Source: JAZPYZ01 sp045544455 (GTDB lineage: Bacteria; Bacillota; Clostridia; Oscillospirales; Acutalibacteraceae). Taken from it: DNA of 64,000 nt. The notes beneath the pieces were generated by a model, which searched no databases, was not told where the DNA came from, and was given only the letters and a program-made list of their open reading frames with translations. Made by a program: the position numbers and the translations under genes. Location: assembly GCA_045544455.1 (NCBI GenBank), contig JAZPYZ010000014.1:1-64000 (forward strand), read 5' to 3'. Positions 56,767 through 64,000 of this stretch are shown here, piece by piece (the first letter of the stretch is position 1; the number at the start of each line of letters is the position of its first letter).

Positions 56767-59736
56767 ATGGATATATTTTGGAACGTGATTGAAGCGAACC
56801 GACAAGATCACACCTGCCTTCCGTTTTGGAGCTGGAACGATCGACTGGAAACGGACGAACTCAAACGCCAGATCGATTTGATGCGCAAAGCCGGATTGGG
56901 CGGTTACTTTATGCACGCGCGCGGTGGACTTGAAACCCCGTACATGGGGGACGAATGGATGCAGGCGATTCGCACCGGTATGGATCATGCCGGGGACGAT
57001 ATGCAAGCGTGGGCGTACGATGAGAACGGCTGGCCGAGTGGGTTTGCCGATGGCGTTATTCCGAAAATGGGTGTGGAGCATCAGCAAAAGACCTTGGTTC
57101 GTTGTATCGTCGGGACCGATGCGTTTGATCCCGATACCGTGTTGGGATATTACCGCAAAACCGGCGACGGTATGGTGATGACCGATACGCCCGAAAACGG
57201 GGATATCGCGGTGGTTTGTGTGGTGAATCCATATTATATCGACACCATGAATCCGGATACCATCCGGCGTTTTCTCGACGAAACACACGAGAAATATTAT
57301 CGGCAGTTCGGTGCCGATTTCGGCACGCGGTTGCAAGGCTTTTTTACCGATGAACCGCAGTATGGGGCGTATAACACACCGTGGTCGCCGTTGCTGGAAC
57401 AGGCGTGGCGTGACCGCTACGGCGAAGAGTTGCGTCCCCTTTTGGGATGGTTGTTTATCGAAGGCGACGGCAGTCGTCGGATGAGAACACGGTATTATAC
57501 CCTCGCCGGGGAGCGGTATCGAGAATGCTTTATCAAGCAGATGTACGATTGGTGCACCGATCATGGGTGCGAACTCACCGGTCACGTTATGCAGGAAGAA
57601 AATTTAGTCGTGCAACTGGCTTCAACCGGTGGTGCGATGCCGTGTTATGAATATTTCCATATGCCGGGTGTGGATTGGCTCGGCAGACAGGTCGGTTCGC
57701 CCGTCACCCCCAAACAGGTGGGTAGTGCGGCGGCTCAACTGGGCCGTAAACGTGTATTGACCGAGAGTTTTGCGTTGTGCGGATGGGACGTGCCGTTTAA
57801 CGAACTGCGCCGCATAGCCGGTTGGCAGTTTGTCAACGGCGTCAACCGCATCTGTCAACATCTGTCGGCGTACAGTTTGCGCGGTCTTCGCAAACGTGAT
57901 TTCCCGCCGTCGTTGCACGTACAACAACCTTGGTTTGAAGAATATGCCGGTTTTAACGATTACGTTACGCGGCTCGGCAGTGCGCTGGCACAAGGGCAAG
58001 AACTGGTTGACGTGTTGTTGGTTCAACCGCGTCAAGCGGTTGCGGCGGTGTTTGATCTAAACCATATTGCCAAAGCCGCACAGATCAATGCGGATTTTGA
58101 ACAAACCAGTATTCGTTTGGATGGATTACATATCGGTCATCATTACGGCGACGAGACGTTGATGTCGAAATTCGGTTCGGTGGATGGCGCCGCGTTGAGG
58201 GTAGGGCAGATGACCTATCACACTGTCATTTTACCGTCCTGCTCGACCTTGCCGCGCCGCGTGGCCGAGTTGTTGCTTGCTTTTGCGCAAAACGGTGGTC
58301 GTGTGTTAGCGATGGGGGATCGCCTGTGCGAAATTGACGCCGCGCCCGATACGTTGGCGAATCAACTCGCGGCGTATGCAAAACCGTTGCCCGAGACGGA
58401 TGCCGCCTGGCGCGCCATGCTCGCCGGTGACGATAGTTTATCGATCGTTCAAAACGGGGCGGAATGCGACGGGTTATCCTGCATGGTGCGCCGGTTGGAT
58501 GACGGCCGTCGCCTGTTTTTCGTCACCAACCGTACACAAACCGATTTCGGGGCGTGTACGTTATCGATTACCGGCGTCACTGGTTTGCTCGAATTGGATC
58601 TGATCCAGGGCCGTGAACTGGCGATCGCGGTATCGCCGCGCGACGGTCGCACCGTGTGGACGGCTTCGTTTGCGTCTTCCGAAGCGCACGTCTTTATCGA
58701 AACCGACGCAGCGTACACCGCGGAACCGTTACCGACAACCGAACGTATCGTGCTGGATCATCTGGTATTGTCCGACCGCACCGATAATTTGCTCACGTTG
58801 GATATGTGCGAATATCGAGTAGATGGCGGCGACTGGCAACCGAAAAAAGCGGTTATTTTACTGCAGGATGAATTGTTAGCCAAGCAAAAACCGTGTGCGG
58901 TGGATCTGCGATTCACCTTTAACGTGACCGACCTCGATCGGATTGGTGCGTTGTGTCTCGCGATGGAAACGCCCGACCAATATACGCTTACCTTAAACGG
59001 AAAACCGTTCACCTTTACGGATAGCGGCCACGTGGGGGATTATGCGTTTCGTAAAAGCGATATCCGCGCGTTTGTGCGCGAAGGGGCTAACGAATTGATC
59101 GTCGCTGCCGATTTTTATCAATCGCCCAAGGTGTACGAGGTGTTGTTTGGCGACAACGTACACGAAACCGAGCGCAACAAACTCACCCTGGATACCGAAC
59201 TTGAAAGCGTGTATCTGGTGGGGGATTTCGGGGTATCGTTTGATGGGGAATACCGTCGTGGCGACCGATGCGCGATTTGGACAGATAAAACCGGTGTGTT
59301 TTCGATCACACCGCCGCCCGATTCGGTGGATATGCGCGACATTACCCCAAACGGGTTTTGGTTCTTTGCCGGCCGTATGCGGTTTTCACAAGATATCACG
59401 GTTCACCCGAAACGGCGTACCGAGTATTATGTGTCGCTGTCGACTTTAAAAGCACCGGCGGCGGTGGTATGGGTTAACGGGCACAAGGTCGGCACCTTGG
59501 CGTTTGCACCGTATCGTGTCACCGTGACCGAATGGTTGCGCGACGGCGACAACCGTATTGAGATCGAACTGTTGTCCGGCAACCGCAACTGGTTAGGGCC
59601 GCACCATCGCCCTGTCGGCGAGAGTTATATGGTTACGCCGGCTACGTTTGGCGATCAACGCAGTTGGGCGGATGAACAAGAACACGGCCCGTATTGGACC
59701 GATGACTATTGCTTTGTCGAATTCGGAGGCGAATAA
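56767..59736 (+). CDS. GH106-like glycoside hydrolase
   Basis: A 989-residue enzyme resembling glycoside hydrolase family 106 (alpha-L-rhamnosidase-type). Diagnostic N-terminal motifs are LPFWSWNDRLETDELKRQI, GLGGYFMHARGGLETPYMG, WAYDENGWPSGFADG, GFFTDEPQYGAYN, GHVMQEENLVVQL and VLTESFALCGWDV. The C-terminal about 300 residues look like beta-sandwich, galactose-binding-like domains. There is no signal peptide (MDIFWNVIEANRQD), so it would act on imported oligosaccharides in the cytoplasm. The substrate could be rhamnosides or another deoxy-sugar; family-level call only. Same operon as the sugar kinase. Confidence 0.8.
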   Translation: MDIFWNVIEANRQDHTCLPFWSWNDRLETDELKRQIDLMRKAGLGGYFMHARGGLETPYMGDEWMQAIRTGMDHAGDDMQAWAYDENGWPSGFADGVIPKMGVEHQQKTLVRCIVGTDAFDPDTVLGYYRKTGDGMVMTDTPENGDIAVVCVVNPYYIDTMNPDTIRRFLDETHEKYYRQFGADFGTRLQGFFTDEPQYGAYNTPWSPLLEQAWRDRYGEELRPLLGWLFIEGDGSRRMRTRYYTLAGERYRECFIKQMYDWCTDHGCELTGHVMQEENLVVQLASTGGAMPCYEYFHMPGVDWLGRQVGSPVTPKQVGSAAAQLGRKRVLTESFALCGWDVPFNELRRIAGWQFVNGVNRICQHLSAYSLRGLRKRDFPPSLHVQQPWFEEYAGFNDYVTRLGSALAQGQELVDVLLVQPRQAVAAVFDLNHIAKAAQINADFEQTSIRLDGLHIGHHYGDETLMSKFGSVDGAALRVGQMTYHTVILPSCSTLPRRVAELLLAFAQNGGRVLAMGDRLCEIDAAPDTLANQLAAYAKPLPETDAAWRAMLAGDDSLSIVQNGAECDGLSCMVRRLDDGRRLFFVTNRTQTDFGACTLSITGVTGLLELDLIQGRELAIAVSPRDGRTVWTASFASSEAHVFIETDAAYTAEPLPTTERIVLDHLVLSDRTDNLLTLDMCEYRVDGGDWQPKKAVILLQDELLAKQKPCAVDLRFTFNVTDLDRIGALCLAMETPDQYTLTLNGKPFTFTDSGHVGDYAFRKSDIRAFVREGANELIVAADFYQSPKVYEVLFGDNVHETERNKLTLDTELESVYLVGDFGVSFDGEYRRGDRCAIWTDKTGVFSITPPPDSVDMRDITPNGFWFFAGRMRFSQDITVHPKRRTEYYVSLSTLKAPAAVVWVNGHKVGTLAFAPYRVTVTEWLRDGDNRIEIELLSGNRNWLGPHHRPVGESYMVTPATFGDQRSWADEQEHGPYWTDDYCFVEFGGE

Positions 59737-59738
59737 CT

Positions 59739-60536
59739 ATGCAGGCTAATTTTCACACCCACACCAAACGTTGCGGTCATGCATCCGGTGAAGATCGCGA
59801 TTATATCGAGGCCGCGCTAAAAGCCGGTTTTCACACGATTGGGTTTTCCGATCATGCGCCGTTTGTGTTCCCGGACGGATACGTTTCCAAGTGGCGCGTG
59901 CAACCGGAGGCGTTGGATGATTACGTGACCTCGATCAACGCATTAAAAGAGGAATATCGTGGCCGCATTCAGGTGTTACTGGGGTTAGAGATGGAATATT
60001 TCCCGGCCTTGTTTGACGAGGCGGTTCGCACGGCCAAACAAGTTGGGATGGACTATCTGATTCTATCGCAACACGCCTACGGCAACGAGTATGATACCGT
60101 GGACGAACAGATCGGTTCGCCCCGGCACGCGTTTTTTAAAACCGATCGGGAAGACGATCTGTTGGCGTACGTGGATCAGTTGGTGGCCGGCATTCAAACC
60201 GGGGTGTACTCGTACGTGGCCCATCCGGATGGATTGAATTTCACCGGCGACGAGGCGTTGTATCGCCGTGAGATGCGCCGGCTGTGTGAGGCGGCGAAGG
60301 CGCAGGGGTTGCCGTTGGAGATCAATCTATTGGGCCTTTCGGAAGGTCGCCATTACCCGTCCGACCGCTTTTTCGCCATTGCGGGCGAGGTGGGTAACCG
60401 GGTGATCTTTGGGTATGATGCGCACGATCCGGCGATGTTCCAAAACGAAGAGGCCTTAAAACAAGGGGAGGCGTTTGCCGCCAAACACGGGCTTATCGTG
60501 ACCGAAGAAATACCGTTTCCGCTAAAACAAAGATAA
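59739..60536 (+). CDS. PHP-domain histidinol-phosphatase-like protein
   Basis: A 265-residue metal-dependent phosphoesterase. NFHTHTKRCGHASGEDRDYI supplies the first metal ligands of the PHP fold. The others are in GFSDHAPFVF, LGLEMEYFP, LSQHAYGNE, YVAHPDGLN and GYDAHDPAMF. It matches HisK-type histidinol-phosphatases, but there is no other his gene nearby and the neighbours handle sugars, so dephosphorylation of a sugar phosphate is equally plausible. It starts 2 bases after the glycosidase stop and is the last gene of the operon. Confidence 0.85.
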   Translation: MQANFHTHTKRCGHASGEDRDYIEAALKAGFHTIGFSDHAPFVFPDGYVSKWRVQPEALDDYVTSINALKEEYRGRIQVLLGLEMEYFPALFDEAVRTAKQVGMDYLILSQHAYGNEYDTVDEQIGSPRHAFFKTDREDDLLAYVDQLVAGIQTGVYSYVAHPDGLNFTGDEALYRREMRRLCEAAKAQGLPLEINLLGLSEGRHYPSDRFFAIAGEVGNRVIFGYDAHDPAMFQNEEALKQGEAFAAKHGLIVTEEIPFPLKQR

Positions 60537-60571
60537 AAAAGAAGCCTTGACAATGTCAAGGCTTCTTTTTT
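60535..60571. terminator. Bidirectional rho-independent terminator
   Basis: A 17-bp perfect stem (60535-60551 with 60555-60571, loop AAT). It overlaps the stop codons of both convergent genes. Confidence 0.93.
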
Positions 60572-63369
60572 TATTTTACGAGATCTTTTAATTCGTCGAT
60601 CGATTCGACCACGTGATTGAAATGTGCGATCATCGGTTCTTCGTGATAGATCGAGTGACCGATGCATTCGCGTTTGACCAACACTTTGGTATCGATCGGA
60701 GCGTGATAACTCAACGTTAACCACTCCAATGGGGCGGCGGTGGGTTGTACCATCATGAGTTTATCAAATTTCGCATCGCCCACCAGGCGTTGCCATTCGC
60801 CACTGGTTTGATACAGCGTGGCGGCCTCGTTTAGGTCGATGCGGCGGTTACGCAACTTGTCCAACATCTGTCGTTTCGCGCCACGTTTGACGTTGGGACA
60901 TTTGTCGTTAATCAAGATACGTACGCGCGGATCCACCACCGTTTCGAGCAACCGTTTTTGTGCTTTCTTTTTCGGCTTAGCCGACATCAACGTCACGTCA
61001 TACTTGTCATAATCCACTTCGCTTAACCAGTGAATCAACGGCGTTAAATGCGCAAACGATTTACTGAAATCGGCCATGATCAACCATTTTTCCTTGCCGT
61101 TGCGGCAGTTCATGGTTTCGCCCGGTTTATTCAAGAACACTGCATCCAGCACACGGTCGGCGGCTTGTCCGTCTTCCTTCGAACAACACCACGCTTGCAT
61201 CGCTTGATACTTGTCGCGATATTCTTCTTTCACCTCTTCGATACGGTTGATGCTTTCGGCAATACCTTCCAAAGTGGTGCTTACCGGTCCGGGCATGTCT
61301 TCCATCGGGATATACAGGCCGCGGTTAGTGGTATAATTCTCAAGATCCGGCACATAGAACAGGATCGGCTTGCCGGTTCCGACAAAATCAAAAAAGATGC
61401 TGGAATAGTCGGAAATCAAGATATCGACCACGCTAAGCAATTCGTCGGTATCGATGGTAAACGGCACACAGATCTTGCGCATGTCGGGATCGTTGAAGGT
61501 GACTTTATACAAGAAATAATGCACCCGCAAAAACACTTCGTATTCATCGGTGTTGATGTGCTCGTTGAGGATCTTGACCGATTCTTTCAGTTCGTCCAGA
61601 TCGTATTCTAATGCATTGTATCGCGCGCCTTTCCAGGTCGGGGCATACAACACGATCTTCTTATCGGTCGAAATACCGGCCGCGCGCATCCGCTCCATCA
61701 CGTATTCGCGATCGGTGTTGCGGATCATATCGGTGCGCGGCAACGGTTCGTCCAACAACTGTCCTTCGAACAGGCCATCCATTTTATACGCTTGTTTAAA
61801 CATGCGCTCACCGGTAAAGTGGTTGGCGGCCACTAAGTGGGTGGCGTTGAGGAAATTGTGCACGATGTTCATAGTCGCGCCGATGCGTTCGCCCGGCCGT
61901 TCGTATCCCATGACTTTGGTGGGTACGCCATGCCACGTGTTTAAAGATATCTGTTCCGGCCGGCGCGCAAAGAATTGCGGAACCGATGAGTTGGTCACGA
62001 TGTATTTCGCGGTAGACAGATATCGCAGATACTCGTTACCCATACGGGTGACGAATTTCACGTTCGGCATCGCGCGGAACTCATCCAAATTGAGTTTGGA
62101 AGCTTGTTCGTTACTGACCGTCCACACGTGGGTAAAGTCTTTAAATTCATCGCGTTTGAGCATCGCTTTGAACAAAGCGCGCGGACTGTCTAAAATACCC
62201 AGTCCACTAAAGGCGTCGTACAACACCGTTTGCTCTTCGATCGGCAGCTGACGGTACTGCGCCACTTTGGCACGCCGATTGCTGAGTGCAAACCGTCTGA
62301 CGCGTTTCATGAGTTTCTTTTTCAATTTACGCCATTTGGATTTGCGGCGCTTTTTGGGTTTCGCTTGTTCCGGTTCGGGCTCAATTTCCGGTTCCGGTGT
62401 CAGGTCAAGATCCTGAAATGCTTTGCCGGTTTGTACCGGATCGAGTTCCGGTTTGTTAAATTCAAAGAAATGCTTGCTTTTTCGTTTAGAAACCGGCGGC
62501 AACTGCAAATAGTCCCCATACACCCGTTCCAAAATTTTGTGTGCTTTGGCCGGAACCGGTAACTGGTGACCTTCAAATTCCATATAGGCCGGTTCGCCGA
62601 AATAGTCTTTCGGGAAGGTTTCCTTTTTGACACTGTATAAACTGGAAAACACACACAAGCACGGCATGGAAGGATCGTCCGTTTCGGTCATCAACCGGGT
62701 TATCTGATCGTGGATCGAATCAAACGATCGTAAAGCACCGTATACCTTTAACGGGTAGTAGTATTTCAAACGTTTTTTCAACGTTTTGTACCACGATTTC
62801 GTATGCAATCCCGATTTAACCCACAACGTGCGGCGCAGAATACGCAACGTGCGGTAACGCCGTTTCATGGATTTGGTGTATTCGGCCGGCACGTAATCCA
62901 GCGGGAAGATATCCAAGCTGGGTCCGTTGTTCAGTGCGATACCGCTTAACCGTTCTTTGGTATGTTCGGTTTTACGCGTCATTTCCACCTGTGACAAAAT
63001 CGACCAGTGGTGCGGATTGGTGTCCGGGCTATCCAGTTCATAGCCGTCCGGCAACCCGGTTTTGGCCAGTTCCAAAAACCGTTCGTAGTCGGCACGCGGC
63101 ATCAGCAGATCCACGTCATCGTCCCACGGGATAAACCCTTTGTGACGCACCGCGCCAAGCAGGGTGCCTTCGCCCAAATAATACGTAAGGTTGTGCTTGC
63201 GGCAAAACGCATCCACCACCAATAAAATTTCGGTCACATACCCTTGCAACAATCGCATATATCCATAATCGTCCGGCGTCATGTTGAGTTCTACGCCGTC
63301 CGGCAACATCACATGACCTTGTTCGGTTTCGGTGATATTCATGGGTATGGTTTTGTTTTCGGCAATCAT
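60571..63369 (-). CDS. LicD / CDP-glycerol transferase fusion protein
   Basis: A 932-residue multidomain envelope enzyme. Residues about 45-300 are a LicD-type phosphotransferase domain (YLGEGTLLGAVRHKGFIPWD, then DDVDLLMPRADYERF). A highly basic linker (about 330-365, KKRRKSKWRKLKKKLMKR) suggests membrane association. Residues about 380-745 are a CDP-glycerol glycerophosphotransferase (TagB/TagF-like) domain (SLNTWHGVPTKVMGYERPGE, YAPTWKG, ILISDYSSIFFDF). A final domain (about 755-932, KEKWLIMADFSKSFAHLTPL onward) resembles a glycosyltransferase-like half. It would transfer polyol- or choline-phosphate to a wall glycan. The start at 63369 (AGGTG upstream) is preferred over an upstream in-frame codon. 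Confidence 0.85.
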   Translation of the reverse strand: MIAENKTIPMNITETEQGHVMLPDGVELNMTPDDYGYMRLLQGYVTEILLVVDAFCRKHNLTYYLGEGTLLGAVRHKGFIPWDDDVDLLMPRADYERFLELAKTGLPDGYELDSPDTNPHHWSILSQVEMTRKTEHTKERLSGIALNNGPSLDIFPLDYVPAEYTKSMKRRYRTLRILRRTLWVKSGLHTKSWYKTLKKRLKYYYPLKVYGALRSFDSIHDQITRLMTETDDPSMPCLCVFSSLYSVKKETFPKDYFGEPAYMEFEGHQLPVPAKAHKILERVYGDYLQLPPVSKRKSKHFFEFNKPELDPVQTGKAFQDLDLTPEPEIEPEPEQAKPKKRRKSKWRKLKKKLMKRVRRFALSNRRAKVAQYRQLPIEEQTVLYDAFSGLGILDSPRALFKAMLKRDEFKDFTHVWTVSNEQASKLNLDEFRAMPNVKFVTRMGNEYLRYLSTAKYIVTNSSVPQFFARRPEQISLNTWHGVPTKVMGYERPGERIGATMNIVHNFLNATHLVAANHFTGERMFKQAYKMDGLFEGQLLDEPLPRTDMIRNTDREYVMERMRAAGISTDKKIVLYAPTWKGARYNALEYDLDELKESVKILNEHINTDEYEVFLRVHYFLYKVTFNDPDMRKICVPFTIDTDELLSVVDILISDYSSIFFDFVGTGKPILFYVPDLENYTTNRGLYIPMEDMPGPVSTTLEGIAESINRIEEVKEEYRDKYQAMQAWCCSKEDGQAADRVLDAVFLNKPGETMNCRNGKEKWLIMADFSKSFAHLTPLIHWLSEVDYDKYDVTLMSAKPKKKAQKRLLETVVDPRVRILINDKCPNVKRGAKRQMLDKLRNRRIDLNEAATLYQTSGEWQRLVGDAKFDKLMMVQPTAAPLEWLTLSYHAPIDTKVLVKRECIGHSIYHEEPMIAHFNHVVESIDELKDLVK

Positions 63370-63429
63370 ACTTTTACACCTCAAACTATAACGTCGTTCA
63401 TCGAAAACCATTCCGGTGAACGTGCTATG

Positions 63430-63458
63430 ATTATATCATATCTTTCAAAAAGTATCAA
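63430..63458 (-). promoter_or_regulatory. Promoter of the LicD fusion gene
   Basis: On the minus strand TTGATA (63453-63458), 17 bases, TATAAT (63430-63435). The leader can form a hairpin from CGTTCA/TGAACG around 63394-63421. Confidence 0.75.
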
Positions 63459-63502
63459 TATATGTTTTACAAATCCGAAATTTGTCGAAAATGGCATGAA
63501 AA

Positions 63503-63528
63503 ACCGCCGCCCTTTTAAGGACGACGGT
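63503..63528 (-). terminator. Rho-independent terminator of the PepSY lipoprotein gene
   Basis: On the minus strand ACCGTCGTCC (63528-63519) pairs with GGGCGGCGGT (63512-63503) using two G-U wobbles, followed by TTTT. Confidence 0.8.
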
Positions 63529-63542
63529 GTGGGATGATGCCG

Positions 63543-63902
63543 TTAGTCGTGGCGTTCCTTTTGCGATCGAAGAATTTCGCCGGTTTCGGCATGAATATCG
63601 TAGTCGAATTCATATTCAGCGGTTTCAAAGGTGATGTCGTATATCGAAACACCGCGTTCTTTCTCCAGCTCTATTTCCAGATCAAACACATCGGTTTCAT
63701 GAACGCCGGCGTGGGCCAAGGCGGCCGCTTTCGCTTGGTCGCGCGTTAACAGTTTCGCGGTCGCGTTGGCGGAAGGGGAGGTGGTTGTGGTGGCGGACGA
63801 AGAGGCAGCGTTGGTTTTATCGAGATTTGGCACCAACCGACTACACCCGGCAAGCACTACCAAGGCGCAAACGACAGATATTAAAACAAGCAGTTTTTTC
63901 AT
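63543..63902 (-). CDS. PepSY-domain lipoprotein
   Basis: A 119-residue protein: signal peptide with lipobox LAGC (cysteine at about residue 20), a Ser/Thr/Ala-rich linker, then a single PepSY domain (about residues 50-117: LTRDQAKAAALAHAGV, YDITFETAEYEFDYDIHAET, GEILRSQKE). PepSY domains are proposed to bind or inhibit peptidases at the cell surface. The start at 63902 places AAAGGAG correctly. It sits directly behind a terminator hairpin. Confidence 0.85.
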   Translation of the reverse strand: MKKLLVLISVVCALVVLAGCSRLVPNLDKTNAASSSATTTTSPSANATAKLLTRDQAKAAALAHAGVHETDVFDLEIELEKERGVSIYDITFETAEYEFDYDIHAETGEILRSQKERHD

Positions 63903-63928
63903 AACGCGATCTCCTTTGTTGGGTGACA

Positions 63929-63959
63929 AAAAGGGGGCGGATGTCATCCGCCCCCTTTT
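63929..63959. terminator. Rho-independent terminator of the gene entering from the right
   Basis: A 15-bp perfect stem (63929-63943 with 63945-63959), T-run on the minus-strand exit side. It ends the partial gene at 63966 and leaves only about 12 bases before the next ribosome-binding site. Confidence 0.85.
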
Positions 63960-63965
63960 GTGAAC

Positions 63966-64000
63966 TTATTTGAAATAACGGTTGAGCAGTCCTTCGAATG
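63966..64000 (-). CDS. 3' end of a gene continuing beyond the window
   Basis: On the minus strand the last 11 codons visible read ...FEGLLNRYFK then TAA (63968-63966), followed directly by a terminator. The protein cannot be identified from this tail. Confidence 0.5.
   Translation of the reverse strand, partial: FEGLLNRYFK

Noticed and set aside
56101..57585. Long minus-strand open frame (about 494 codons) opposite the PfkB and GH106-like genes
   Set aside because: It spans two well-supported plus-strand genes, has no ribosome-binding site, and its composition is what the strong third-position bias of the real genes produces on the other strand.
1..64000. CRISPR arrays, transposases, integrases, phage genes, tRNA or rRNA genes
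   Set aside because: Looked for by eye across genes and gaps on both strands; none seen. Intergenic space is short and accounted for by promoters, terminators and leaders.

Overview
The window reads as a chromosomal segment of a Gram-positive Bacillota, most likely class Clostridia and probably the Oscillospirales/Ruminococcaceae side. This is an inference from gene content: IreB, a DUF4364 protein, YlbF-MutS-MutL synteny, SepF-YlmH-DivIVA, type III glutamine synthetase, a PheST T-box, Rnf subunits and GatCAB. A BofA-like protein and a PdaA-type deacetylase suggest the ability, or ancestry, to form spores. Genes are tightly packed. Many share 1-4 base start/stop overlaps and most convergent pairs share a bidirectional hairpin terminator. 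I saw no rRNA, tRNA, CRISPR array, prophage or insertion sequence.

Layout. Positions 1-4.7 kb: the end of a surface polysaccharide locus, with CapE/CapF/CapG-type enzymes for UDP-N-acetyl-L-fucosamine and an embedded nucleotidyltransferase-fold gene. 4.7-9.1 kb: an SH3 lipoprotein, then an incomplete Rnf-like cluster (C, D, an enlarged G and a degenerate E, with no A or B). 9.1-13.6 kb (minus strand): an unknown small protein, IreB and T-box-controlled PheST. 13.7-22.2 kb: a membrane protein, an HTH-membrane regulator, DegV, a BofA-like protein, a beta-helix plus TIM-barrel isomerase pair, DAHP synthase, MTA/SAH nucleosidase and MurC. 22.3-38.0 kb: a thirteen-gene co-directional block (miaB, ylbF, mutS, mutL, miaA, HlyD-like, yggS, sepF, ylmH, divIVA, ileS, lspA, rluD).

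38.0-49.4 kb: glnN, a candidate C-rich small RNA, SOS-controlled lexA, an M23 peptidase, a PdaA-like deacetylase, a compact GT8-GT8-acyltransferase-acyltransferase operon, a second HTH-membrane regulator, a MarR regulator with a visible operator, and a DUF4364 protein. 49.5-60.6 kb: pyrR with a lipoprotein, a LamG surface protein, and a single apparent operon joining gatCAB to a DMT transporter, a PfkB sugar kinase, a GH106-like glycosidase and a PHP phosphatase. 60.6-64 kb: a LicD/CDP-glycerol-transferase fusion, a PepSY lipoprotein and the tail of one more gene.

Cell-envelope construction is the recurring theme: UDP-FucNAc synthesis, the polyol-phosphate/phosphocholine-type transferase fusion, the GT8/acyltransferase set, MurC, M23, PdaA and surface lipoproteins. 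The most unusual items are the truncated, altered Rnf module, the candidate small RNA between glnN and lexA, the LicD fusion and the GT8/acyltransferase operon. Functions are assigned by recognising family motifs by eye; no database search was possible.
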